NCBI GenBank assembly: GCA_963703235.1
Contig: OY969802.1
Coordinates: 496,001-560,000 of the forward strand
Direction of reading: 5' to 3'
Origin: VRUE01 sp963703235
GTDB taxonomy: Bacteria; Actinomycetota; Thermoleophilia; Solirubrobacterales; 70-9
Length of the DNA: 64,000 bases
Numbering within the stretch: position 1 is the stretch's first letter; the number at the start of each line of letters is the position of its first letter. The position numbers and the translations under genes are program-made. The notes beneath the pieces were generated by a model. That model was not told where the DNA came from, searched no databases, and worked only from the letters and a program-made list of their open reading frames with translations. Positions 57,462-64,000 of the stretch are shown here, one piece after another.

Positions 57462-58724
57462 CTACGCTCCCACCTCGGCCCGGATCGCGCCGGCGCCGTC
57501 CTCGTTCTTGCCCTCGTCCTCGGACTCGGCCCCGACCAGGATCGAGATCTTGCCGAGGTGCTTGTTTTCGTGCAGCAGCTGGTGCGCCTCGGGGACGCCC
57601 TCGAAGCCCATCGTCTTCCACAGCACCGGTCGCACCTTGCCCTCGGCCATCAGCTGGTTCGCCCGCATGCACTCGTAGGCGTTGGCGAAGTGCGAGCCGA
57701 TGATCTGCTTCTGGCGCATCCACAGGTAGCGGACGTCGAAGTCGAGCTGGAAGCCCGAGGTGGCGCCGCAGATGACGACTTTGCCGAACGGCTTGACGAC
57801 GAAGACCGAGGTCGGGAAGGTCGCCTGGCCGACGTGCTCGAAAACGACGTCGGGGGCGTCGCCGAGGATCTCCTTGACCCGCTTGGCAAAGCCGCGCGAG
57901 GCCTTGAAACGCTCCTTGTCGGCGGCGGGATCGGCGAGGTTCTCGGGGGTCCGCATCATCTCGCCGAACTCCTTGCGGTTGACGTAGTCGACGGCGCCGA
58001 GCTGCTTGACCAGCTCCCCCTTCTCGTCGGAGGAGACGACGCCGACGGCGTTCGCGCCGGCGGCTTTGCAGAGCTGGACGGCGAAGACGCCGAGGCCGCC
58101 GGCCGCGCCCCAGATCAGCACGTTGTGCCCCGGCTGCAGCTTGCACTGGTCGATCAGCATCCGGTAGGCGGTGAAGTAGGTGAGGCCGTAAGCGGAGGAG
58201 TCGACCCAGGAGAGGTTCTGGGGGCGGGGGAGGAGCTGCTGCGCCTGCACCTTGGTGAACTGGGCGAAGGAGCCCCAGGTCGTCTCGTAGCCCCAGATCT
58301 TCTGGCTCGGCGCGGCGAGCGGGTCGAGCCCGTGCACCTCGACGTCCTCGTAGGAGGCCTGGTTGCAGTGGACGACGACCTCGTCGCCGGGCTTCCAGCG
58401 GGTGACGCCCTCGCCGACCTTCCAGACAATCCCGGAGGCGTCGGAGCCGCCGATGTGGTGGCCGTACTCGGGATGGTCGCCGTAGCCGAAGACCGAGACC
58501 GGCTTGCCGAGCGCCGCCCAGACGTTGTTGAAGTTGACGCCAGCCGCCATCACCCGCACGATCACCTCGAAGGCGCCGGGCTCGGGCACCTCGATCTGCT
58601 CCAGTTGGAAGGCCTCGGTCGGCTCCCCCTCGCGCTCCTGGCGGATCACCCAGGCGGCCATCGTCTCCGGCAGCGTGCCGGGCTCCACGTCCAACTTCGA
58701 GACTGCGCTGCTGTCGACGGCCAA
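57462..58724 (-). CDS. ccr: crotonyl-CoA carboxylase/reductase
   Basis: 420 residues. Medium-chain dehydrogenase fold: GVNFNNVWAALGKPVSVFGYGDHPEYGHHIGGSDASGIVWKVGEGVTRWKPGDEVVVHC, GYETTWGSFAQFTKVQAQQLLPRP and NADPH site WGAAGGLGVFAVQLCKAAGANAVGVVSSDEKGELVKQLGAVDYVNRKEF. The Asn (GVNFNN), Glu (GYET) and His (GSHFAN) described for CO2 binding in Ccr are present; the Phe preceding that Glu in the Kitasatospora enzyme is Tyr here. It reductively carboxylates crotonyl-CoA to ethylmalonyl-CoA, the committed step of the ethylmalonyl-CoA pathway. Confidence 0.93.
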   Translation of the reverse strand: MAVDSSAVSKLDVEPGTLPETMAAWVIRQEREGEPTEAFQLEQIEVPEPGAFEVIVRVMAAGVNFNNVWAALGKPVSVFGYGDHPEYGHHIGGSDASGIVWKVGEGVTRWKPGDEVVVHCNQASYEDVEVHGLDPLAAPSQKIWGYETTWGSFAQFTKVQAQQLLPRPQNLSWVDSSAYGLTYFTAYRMLIDQCKLQPGHNVLIWGAAGGLGVFAVQLCKAAGANAVGVVSSDEKGELVKQLGAVDYVNRKEFGEMMRTPENLADPAADKERFKASRGFAKRVKEILGDAPDVVFEHVGQATFPTSVFVVKPFGKVVICGATSGFQLDFDVRYLWMRQKQIIGSHFANAYECMRANQLMAEGKVRPVLWKTMGFEGVPEAHQLLHENKHLGKISILVGAESEDEGKNEDGAGAIRAEVGA

Positions 58725-58749
58725 ACCGAGTCCTCCGTGGTCGTTTTAC

Positions 58750-58785
58750 GGGCGGGCGGCAATCCTAGATGAGAGCCGCCCGCCC
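58750..58785. terminator. long GC hairpin between rmuC and ccr
   Basis: GGGCGGGCGGC (58750-58760) pairs perfectly with GCCGCCCGCCC (58775-58785) around a 14-nt loop. It lies between the 3' end of rmuC and the start of ccr, both on the minus strand. No T run follows on the minus strand, so it may act as a factor-dependent terminator or mRNA end protector. Confidence 0.5.
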
Positions 58786-58806
58786 TCGCGCCTCAGGCCG
58801 CGACCT

Positions 58807-59943
58807 CTATGCGGCTTCGGCCTCTCCGTCGCCGCGCTTGTCCTCGAGGCGAGAGGCGTGCTTCTCTGCCTTCCCCGGTTCGAGCTTGCGGATTTCGGCT
58901 TTGAGCTCCTGGGGCACCTTCTCGGCTGCCCTTGCCGCCGGGTCGAGGACATCGCGCCCGATCAGCCCGTTGGGGCCGAAGGCGGCGACGACGTGATCCA
59001 GCGATTCGCCGAGGCTGTTGTATCTCTTAGCGACATTTGCCATGCGGTTGAGGAGGTCGATGCAGGCTTCGAACATCCGGTCTGCGTGCTGGGGAGTGAA
59101 CAGCTCACCGATCTTCTCCCCCCAGCCCTCCTCCCGGTGCACCTCGGCGAGGGCGTTCGCCATCTCGTAGAGGCCGTCGGCAGGAAGCAGGCCCACTCCG
59201 TGCTCGGTGGCGTATTCGACGATCTTCGGATCTGCCCCGCGCACGAGCTCGAGCGTCTGCCAGTCGGGGACGACCACCAGCACGTGGCGGACCGAGATAT
59301 CGCGGGTGCCGCGGTATTCGCGGCCGCCAACATCCTTGATGTGCGACCGCAGCGAGTCCCGCAGCTTGCGCAGGGCGAACTCGCGAGCGTCGTTGCTTCC
59401 CTCATCCAGCACCTCGCCCAGCATGCGGACCCAGGGGAACTTCGCATCGAGCGCCACTCCCTGCGCGTTGGGCAGCATTAGGTAGACATCGATGACGCCT
59501 TCCTTCTGACCGCGGGCGGCGTCGATCTCGACCCGCTTCTGGGTTTCGAAGTGGACGCTGTCGCGGAGGCCCATCTGGCGAAGTGCGGCCACCAGCCACT
59601 CCTCGCTTAGCTGGCCGCGCTGCTTGGGGTTTGCCCAGCGGCCGACGAGGCCGTCGACCCGCTCCACAACGCGGTCACTCTTCTCCTTGATCCCGGCGAG
59701 CGCCTCGCTCACCTTGGCGTCGCGCGCGTCCTCGCGGTTCTTGTACTGCGCAAATGCGGATTCGACCTCTTTCAAGGTTTGACCGAACTCGCGCAGGCTG
59801 TCACGTTCCTGCTTTGCCTCGGCTGCCTCTTCTTCCGAGCGGCGACTTGCCTCGGTCAAGCGGGCATTCGACTCGCGCGCTCGCAAGAGAAGCAAGCCAA
59901 TACCGATCAATGCGATCGCAAGGATCGCCAGTACAGCAATCAT
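58807..59943 (-). CDS. rmuC: DNA recombination protein RmuC homologue
   Basis: 378 residues, preceded by a strong Shine-Dalgarno sequence (AAGGAGGT, 7 bases before the ATG). An N-terminal membrane helix (MIAVLAILAIALIGIGLLLL) and a coiled coil (residues 25-110) are followed by the RmuC nuclease-like domain: RGQLSEEWLVAALRQMGL, FETQKRVEI, GVIDVYLMLPNAQGVALDAKFPW, RVVVVPDWQTLE-type strand and HREEGWGEKIGELF. The PD-(D/E)XK-like Asp and the DAKFPW motif are present. RmuC limits inversions at short inverted repeats, interesting here because the window contains four large palindromic elements. Confidence 0.88.
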   Translation of the reverse strand: MIAVLAILAIALIGIGLLLLRARESNARLTEASRRSEEEAAEAKQERDSLREFGQTLKEVESAFAQYKNREDARDAKVSEALAGIKEKSDRVVERVDGLVGRWANPKQRGQLSEEWLVAALRQMGLRDSVHFETQKRVEIDAARGQKEGVIDVYLMLPNAQGVALDAKFPWVRMLGEVLDEGSNDAREFALRKLRDSLRSHIKDVGGREYRGTRDISVRHVLVVVPDWQTLELVRGADPKIVEYATEHGVGLLPADGLYEMANALAEVHREEGWGEKIGELFTPQHADRMFEACIDLLNRMANVAKRYNSLGESLDHVVAAFGPNGLIGRDVLDPAARAAEKVPQELKAEIRKLEPGKAEKHASRLEDKRGDGEAEAA

Positions 59944-60106
59944 CTGAACTACCTCCTTGAAGCGCCTTCCCCGCCTTACGCAGATCCGGTGTCGAATCGG
60001 CGAGGGCGCGGTGCACCTCGTTGGCTTGTCACCCCGATTGGGGCGGGAGCCAGGATGAATCCCGTGTCGGACGGGAGCGGCCTGGTTGGGACGAAACCTG
60101 CATTCG

Positions 60107-60121
60107 GCCCCTGTCAGGGGC
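60107..60121. terminator. short hairpin downstream of the lipoprotein gene
   Basis: GCCCCTG-T-CAGGGGC; with a realistic loop it is a 5-bp stem. It lies 17 bp beyond the lipoprotein stop on the minus strand. The remaining 59944-60137 gap holds only the rmuC ribosome-binding site and no gene. Confidence 0.3.
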
Positions 60122-60137
60122 TCAACGCAGACTTCGT

Positions 60138-60611
60138 CTATGGCAAAAGCAGGTCGTTCTCGGAGGAAGTCCGGAACGGGCCGACGACGAGCCGGCCGGG
60201 TTTGGCGCCGGGGATGTCGGCTGCTCGCACCGAGTAGACGCCGGTCGGCAGTTGTGCCTGCAGGGTGATGGCGCCGTTGGCGATCAACGGTTGCGAGGCG
60301 GCGTCCGTGCCGGCGCCGCGGACCTCGAGGCGGGAGTCGACGTCGGTCAGGTTGGCGGCGACGAGGACGACCTCGACCGGGGCGTTGCTGCGGATGCGCG
60401 GCTGCCCGGCGTCGACGTTCTGGGGGATCTGCTGCGAGGGTTCGGGGCCGATCGCGATCCGCGCCGGCTGGACGTTGACCTCGTCCTCGCTGACCGTGAC
60501 GCTGACCCGGGTTGACGGTTGCGGTCGCGGTTCGTTGGCGTGCTCCTCGACGCCGCAGCCGGCTGCCAGCAGCGCCGAGATGACCAGCGCACAGAGCAGC
60601 GCCGGGCGCAT
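60138..60611 (-). CDS. lipoprotein of unknown function
   Basis: 157 residues from MRPALLCALVISALLAAGCG; the lipobox LLAAGC places the lipid-modified Cys at position 19. The mature part has a Pro-rich stretch (EPRPQPST) and a beta-rich domain (VNVQPARIAIGPEPSQQIPQNVDAGQPRIRSNAPVEVVLVAANLTDVDSRLEVRG... GVYSVRAADIPGAKPGRLVVGPFRTSS), reminiscent of a cupredoxin-like or Ig-like sandwich. No Cys/His/Met copper-site set is visible. Upstream in the same direction is ygfZ. Confidence 0.7.
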   Translation of the reverse strand: MRPALLCALVISALLAAGCGVEEHANEPRPQPSTRVSVTVSEDEVNVQPARIAIGPEPSQQIPQNVDAGQPRIRSNAPVEVVLVAANLTDVDSRLEVRGAGTDAASQPLIANGAITLQAQLPTGVYSVRAADIPGAKPGRLVVGPFRTSSENDLLLP

Positions 60612-60678
60612 CAGTTGCCCTGGAGGCGACAAACGCGCCCCGACGCAATCGAACGTCCCCGTCCCATCCGGGCGGAAT

Positions 60679-61656
60679 CTAGCCGAACGGCAGGTCGACG
60701 ACCCGAGCCGTAACGCCATCTTCACCTACGGCCAGCTCGGCGCCCGGCTCGGCCTCGCGGCGGACGATTGCCAGCGCGATCGGCCCGTGGGCGGGGGAGA
60801 CGCAGGCGCTGCCGACCCGGCCGACCTCCTTCTCGCCCAGCTTCAGGGGGGTTCCCGCTGCGGCGGGTGCGCTCAGCTCCAGCCCGCGCAGGTGTCGGTT
60901 GGGCCGCCCCTTGTAGTGGAGGCGGGCGACCGGCTCCTGGCCGATGTAGCAGCCCTTCCCGAAGTCGACCGCCGCCTCGACGATCCCCGCCTCGGCCGGC
61001 ATCGTCTCGCTGCTCATCTCGGCGCCGAAGCGGGGCGTCCCGGCTTCGACCCGCAGGATCTCCGCCGCCTCCGGGCCGACCTCGACGGCGCCGGCTTCGC
61101 AGAGCGCCTCGCGCAGCCGCGAGGCGTCGCCGGCGGGGTCTCCGGACCCGGAATCCGGCGTCCCGGCGATCAAGTCGAGCCCGATCGCAGTACCGATGAC
61201 GATGCAGTCGGTCCCGCCGACCCGAGCCTCTCGGGCGGCGTGCTCGGGCAGCGCCGCGGTGCCGGCGACAGCGGCGCTCTGCGGCCCGATCAGAGAGAAG
61301 AGCCCCAGCTCGCCGCTGTCGGCGATCTCGACCTCGCGGCCGATCTTGTAGGTCTCGAGGTGGCGCCGGGCCGCCTCCGTCGCCCCCGCCTCGGTGTCGA
61401 TCCAGATCTCGTCCGGCGCCAGCCGCAGCACTCGCATGTCGGCCTGTATGTGCCCCTTGCGGTCGAGCAACGCCGCGTAGCAGCCTTCGCCGGGGGCGAG
61501 GCCCTCGACGTCGTTGGTGAGCTGTCCCTGCAGGTACTCGGCCGCCTCGGCGCCGCGGATCAGCAGCTTGCCGCGCTCGGAGCGGTCGAGCAACCCGCAC
61601 TCCTCGCGCAGCTGCCGGTACTGGGCGTCGAGCTCGATTGCGGTCGCGTCGGCCAT
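60679..61656 (-). CDS. ygfZ: folate-binding protein YgfZ (GcvT-related, Fe-S cluster repair)
   Basis: 325 residues. GcvT-like N-terminus (LDRSERGKLLIRGAEAAEYLQGQLTNDVEGLAPGEGCYAALLDRKGHIQADMRVL) and the diagnostic KGCYIGQE motif (FGKGCYIGQEPVARLHYKGRPNRHLRGLEL). YgfZ uses folate to support assembly or repair of [4Fe-4S] enzymes. The C-terminal barrel is complete. It is divergent from the multicopper oxidase across 96 bp. Confidence 0.9.
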   Translation of the reverse strand: MADATAIELDAQYRQLREECGLLDRSERGKLLIRGAEAAEYLQGQLTNDVEGLAPGEGCYAALLDRKGHIQADMRVLRLAPDEIWIDTEAGATEAARRHLETYKIGREVEIADSGELGLFSLIGPQSAAVAGTAALPEHAAREARVGGTDCIVIGTAIGLDLIAGTPDSGSGDPAGDASRLREALCEAGAVEVGPEAAEILRVEAGTPRFGAEMSSETMPAEAGIVEAAVDFGKGCYIGQEPVARLHYKGRPNRHLRGLELSAPAAAGTPLKLGEKEVGRVGSACVSPAHGPIALAIVRREAEPGAELAVGEDGVTARVVDLPFG

Positions 61657-61689
61657 TGCTCCGATTCTAAGAGCGCGCCGCCGCCGGAT

Positions 61690-61717
61690 GATTTAGAGTC
61701 GCCTAAATCTAATTTAG
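61690..61717. promoter_or_regulatory. DtxR/MntR-like box upstream of the multicopper oxidase
   Basis: GATTTAG-AGTCGC-CTAAATC (61690-61709) is a perfect 7-bp inverted repeat. Its right arm doubles as half of a second one, CTAAAT-CTA-ATTTAG (61703-61717), giving three phased ATTTAG/CTAAAT half-sites. The TTTAG...CTAAA form resembles operators of DtxR-family metal regulators. It lies 35-63 bp before the multicopper oxidase ATG. Confidence 0.5.
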
Positions 61718-61752
61718 ATGTGTCAAAATCTCCGCACCGACGTGTCCTACGC

Positions 61753-62895
61753 ATGAGCGACAACCGGATCAGCAGACGCAAGCTCCTCGGGGTGGCGGCG
61801 ACCGTGCCCGCGGCCGCCGGGCTCAACAGCCTCGTCTCCCGGGGTGGGATCGGCGATGGGGCGGCGCCGGCGAAGGCAAACGGAAACGGCGCCTCGCCCG
61901 ACCAGCACGGTCACGACGCCTTCGCTCACGCGACCTTTGCGCCCGGGCGCAGCGTCAACCACCGCCGCAATGGCTTCAACCCGACCGAGCTGCTGCGGGA
62001 CTTCGACTACGGCAAGACGCGGCGGCTGGCCAGCGGTCGCGTAGTCCGCGAGTGGGAGATCGTCGCCCACGACAAGGAGATCGAAGTCGCGCCCGGGGTC
62101 AAGTACGAAGCCTGGACCTACAACGGCCGCGTGCCCGGGCCGACCCTGCGCGCCCGCGAGGGCGAGCGCTTGCGGATCCGCTTCGTCAACGGCTCCGAAC
62201 ACCCCCACACGATGCACTTCCACGGCATCCACCCGTCGCTGATGGACGGCGTGCCCGGGATCGGCGAAGGGCTCGGCGCCGGCCAGATCGAGCCCGGCGA
62301 AGCCTTCACCTACGAATTCGAGGCCGAGCCCTTCGGTCTCCACCTCTACCACTGCCACGTCGCGCCGCTGGCCGCGCACATCTCCCGCGGCCTTTACGGC
62401 GCCTTCGTGATCGACCCGAAGAAGGGCCGCCCCGAAGCCGACGAGATGGTGATGGTGATGAACGGCTTCGACACTAACTTCGACCTCTCCAACGAGGTCT
62501 ACGCGGTCAACTCGATCGGCTTCCACTACGTCAACGAGCCGGTCAGGGTGCGGCGCGACGACCCGGTCCGCATCTACCTGGTCAACGTGCTCGAGTTCGA
62601 CCCGCTCAACTCGTTCCACGTCCACGCCAACTTCTTCCAGCACTACCCGACCGGGACCTCGCTGGAGCCCAACGAGCTGACCGACACCGTGATCCAGGGC
62701 CAGGGACAGCGGGCGATCCTGGAGCTGAAGTTCCCCTTCGACGGCGACTACATGTTCCACGCCCACGTCAGCGAGTTCGCCGAGCTGGGCTGGACCGGGT
62801 TCTTCCGGGTCGGCGACCCGTCGGCGCTAACGCCGGCGGCGGCTGCCGCGGCCTACTGCAAGCTGCCCTGGGGCGGCAACGGGGGGCGGGCCTGA
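61753..62895 (+). CDS. two-domain multicopper oxidase, Tat-exported
   Basis: 380 residues. A twin-arginine signal (SRRKLLGVAATVPAAAGL) precedes two cupredoxin domains. Four HxH pairs are present: H155/H157, H200/H202, H289/H291 and H336/H338, enough for a trinuclear copper site. The type 1 site is in domain 1 (H152, C201, H209), with Leu214 where an axial Met is usual. Domain 2 lacks a Cys, so this is a type-C-like two-domain oxidase rather than a nitrite reductase. It may oxidise metal ions or phenolics outside the cell. It overlaps the ZIP transporter gene as TGATG. Confidence 0.85.
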   Translation: MSDNRISRRKLLGVAATVPAAAGLNSLVSRGGIGDGAAPAKANGNGASPDQHGHDAFAHATFAPGRSVNHRRNGFNPTELLRDFDYGKTRRLASGRVVREWEIVAHDKEIEVAPGVKYEAWTYNGRVPGPTLRAREGERLRIRFVNGSEHPHTMHFHGIHPSLMDGVPGIGEGLGAGQIEPGEAFTYEFEAEPFGLHLYHCHVAPLAAHISRGLYGAFVIDPKKGRPEADEMVMVMNGFDTNFDLSNEVYAVNSIGFHYVNEPVRVRRDDPVRIYLVNVLEFDPLNSFHVHANFFQHYPTGTSLEPNELTDTVIQGQGQRAILELKFPFDGDYMFHAHVSEFAELGWTGFFRVGDPSALTPAAAAAAYCKLPWGGNGGRA

Positions 62896-64000
62896 TGGAG
62901 GCGGCGGCCAGGGCCGAGCGGGCGCCGGGCGGCGGCCTGCCAGCGTGGGCGCTGGGCCTGATCCCCCTCGCCCTGATCGCGGCCGCGATCGGCGCCTTCG
63001 CGTTGCTGGGCGGGCCGGGCCTCGGCGAGCGGACCGGGCCGCCGGTCGAGGAGGTCGCGGTCGAGCGCACGGTGCTGCGGCCGGGGGAGATCGAGCTGAC
63101 CCTGCGCAACGACGGGCCCGACCCGGTCGCAATCGCCCAGGTCGCGATCAACGACGCCTACGCGCCCTTCACCGCCACCGACGGGCTCGAGATCGGGCGC
63201 CTGGGCTCGACCACGCTGCGGATCCAGTACCCGTGGATCGAGGGCGAGGCCTACGAGATCTTCGTCCTCACCTCCTCGGGCGGGACGATCGACGCGGCGA
63301 TCCCGGTCGCCACCGAGACCCCGGAGGCCGACCTCAGCTTCTACGGCCTGATGGCGCTGCTGGGGATCTACGTCGGCGTGATCCCGGTCAGCCTCGGGAT
63401 GCTGTGGCTGCCCTTCGTGCGCCGGGTCGGCGAGCGCTGGATCGCCACCCTGATCGCCTTCACCGTCGGCCTGCTCGCCTTCCTCGGCATCGACGCCGCG
63501 CTTGAGGGGCTGGAGATCGCCGGCGAGGCGCCGGCCGCCTTCGGCGGCTCCGCTCTGGTCTTCGCCGGGGCGCTGATCGCCTACCTGCTGCTGGCCGCCG
63601 TCGACGCCCACCTGAGCCGGCGCAGCGAGGCGTCGAGGAGCGCCATCGGGCAGGGCGGGCTCTACCTCGGCCTGCTGGTGGCGATTGGGATCGGCCTCCA
63701 CAACCTCGGCGAGGGCCTGGCGATCGGCTCCGCCTACGCGACCGGGGCGCTGGCGCTCGGCGCCTTCCTCGTCGTCGGCTTCGCGATCCACAACACGACC
63801 GAGGGCCTGGCGATCGTCGCTCCCTTGCGCGAGGACGGCGTCGCCGCCGCGCCCGGGCTGGGATACCTGGCGGGGCTGGGGCTGATCGCCGGCGCGCCGG
63901 CGATCCTCGGCGCCTGGATCGGCGCCGCCGCCTTCGATCCCAGCCTCGCGGCGCTGCTCTTCGGCGTCGGGGTCGGCGCCATCGCCCGCGTGATCGTGCA
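62895..64000 (+). CDS. ZIP-family metal transporter (C-terminus cut by the window edge)
   Basis: Starts at ATG 62895, overlapping the oxidase stop; 368 residues are visible and the end lies outside. An N-terminal membrane helix and an extracytoplasmic beta domain (about 48-140, ERTVLRPGEIELTLRNDGPDPVAIAQVAIND...) precede the ZIP core. The core motifs are HNLGEGLAIGSAYATG and HNTTEGLAIVAPL, which carry the metal-binding His and Glu of helices 4 and 5. The cupredoxin-like extra domain is unusual for ZIP proteins. Coupling to a multicopper oxidase behind a metal-box-like operator suggests oxidation plus uptake or efflux of a divalent metal such as Mn, Fe or Zn. Confidence 0.85.
   Translation, partial: MEAAARAERAPGGGLPAWALGLIPLALIAAAIGAFALLGGPGLGERTGPPVEEVAVERTVLRPGEIELTLRNDGPDPVAIAQVAINDAYAPFTATDGLEIGRLGSTTLRIQYPWIEGEAYEIFVLTSSGGTIDAAIPVATETPEADLSFYGLMALLGIYVGVIPVSLGMLWLPFVRRVGERWIATLIAFTVGLLAFLGIDAALEGLEIAGEAPAAFGGSALVFAGALIAYLLLAAVDAHLSRRSEASRSAIGQGGLYLGLLVAIGIGLHNLGEGLAIGSAYATGALALGAFLVVGFAIHNTTEGLAIVAPLREDGVAAAPGLGYLAGLGLIAGAPAILGAWIGAAAFDPSLAALLFGVGVGAIARVIV

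Noticed and set aside
61753..62895. Copper nitrite reductase (NirK) annotation
   Set aside because: Four HxH pairs indicate a trinuclear multicopper oxidase site; NirK has a single type 2 copper with three His.

Overview
The window is GC-rich, densely packed chromosomal DNA. Gene content and protein style suggest an actinobacterium of the Thermoleophilia/Solirubrobacterales type: GTP-type PEP carboxykinase, a short MaoC hydratase, actinobacterial-style ethylmalonyl-CoA pathway enzymes, DUF4333 and CAP proteins, and many short-leader or leaderless promoters. The lineage is an inference from protein resemblance; no rRNA or other marker gene is present. I found no tRNA, rRNA or CRISPR array.

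Layout. 1-9.5 kb: housekeeping and signalling genes (truncated DUF255 protein, GGDEF-EAL protein, acyl-CoA synthetase, MMPL exporter with a divergent HxlR regulator, and a CoA-ligase alpha/beta pair with a small ferredoxin). 9.5-16 kb: secreted glycoside hydrolase, O-antigen-ligase-like TPR protein, DUF4333 lipoprotein, PEP carboxykinase. 16.2-17.7 kb: a complete IS110-family (IS1111-type) element inserted in a palindromic repeat. 17.7-21.6 kb: malyl-CoA lyase, CAP protein, acyl-CoA dehydrogenase, SCP2-like protein. 21.7-23.9 kb: secreted collagen-like protein. 23.9-53 kb: a large exopolysaccharide region with glycosyltransferases, two flippases, polymerase, nucleotide-sugar dehydrogenase, D-glucuronyl C5-epimerase homologue, polysaccharide deacetylase, WecG-type transferase, Wzc-like kinase, a frameshifted priming sugar transferase, four tandem jelly-roll polysaccharide lyases and a heparinase II/III-like protein. 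53-60 kb: ethylmalonyl-CoA mutase, secreted protein, ClpS, crotonyl-CoA carboxylase/reductase, RmuC. 60-64 kb: lipoprotein, YgfZ, two-domain multicopper oxidase and a ZIP metal transporter running off the end.

Three themes stand out. (1) The polysaccharide region combines uronate oxidation, C5-epimerisation, N-deacetylation and several lyases. That is the logic of a glycosaminoglycan- or alginate-like polymer that is made, edited and trimmed by one locus. (2) Five enzymes characteristic of the ethylmalonyl-CoA pathway (Ccr, Ecm, candidate Mcd, MaoC-type hydratase, malyl-CoA lyase) lie within 41 kb as separate transcription units, with PEP carboxykinase nearby. (3) Four composite palindromic elements occupy the only long gaps between convergent genes. 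Each unit can fold as a long closing stem around three hairpins, and the stems keep pairing where their sequence differs between copies. One unit was split by the IS element. The 3' non-coding end of that IS carries short matches to both the target flanks and the element end, as expected for a bridge RNA (seekRNA).
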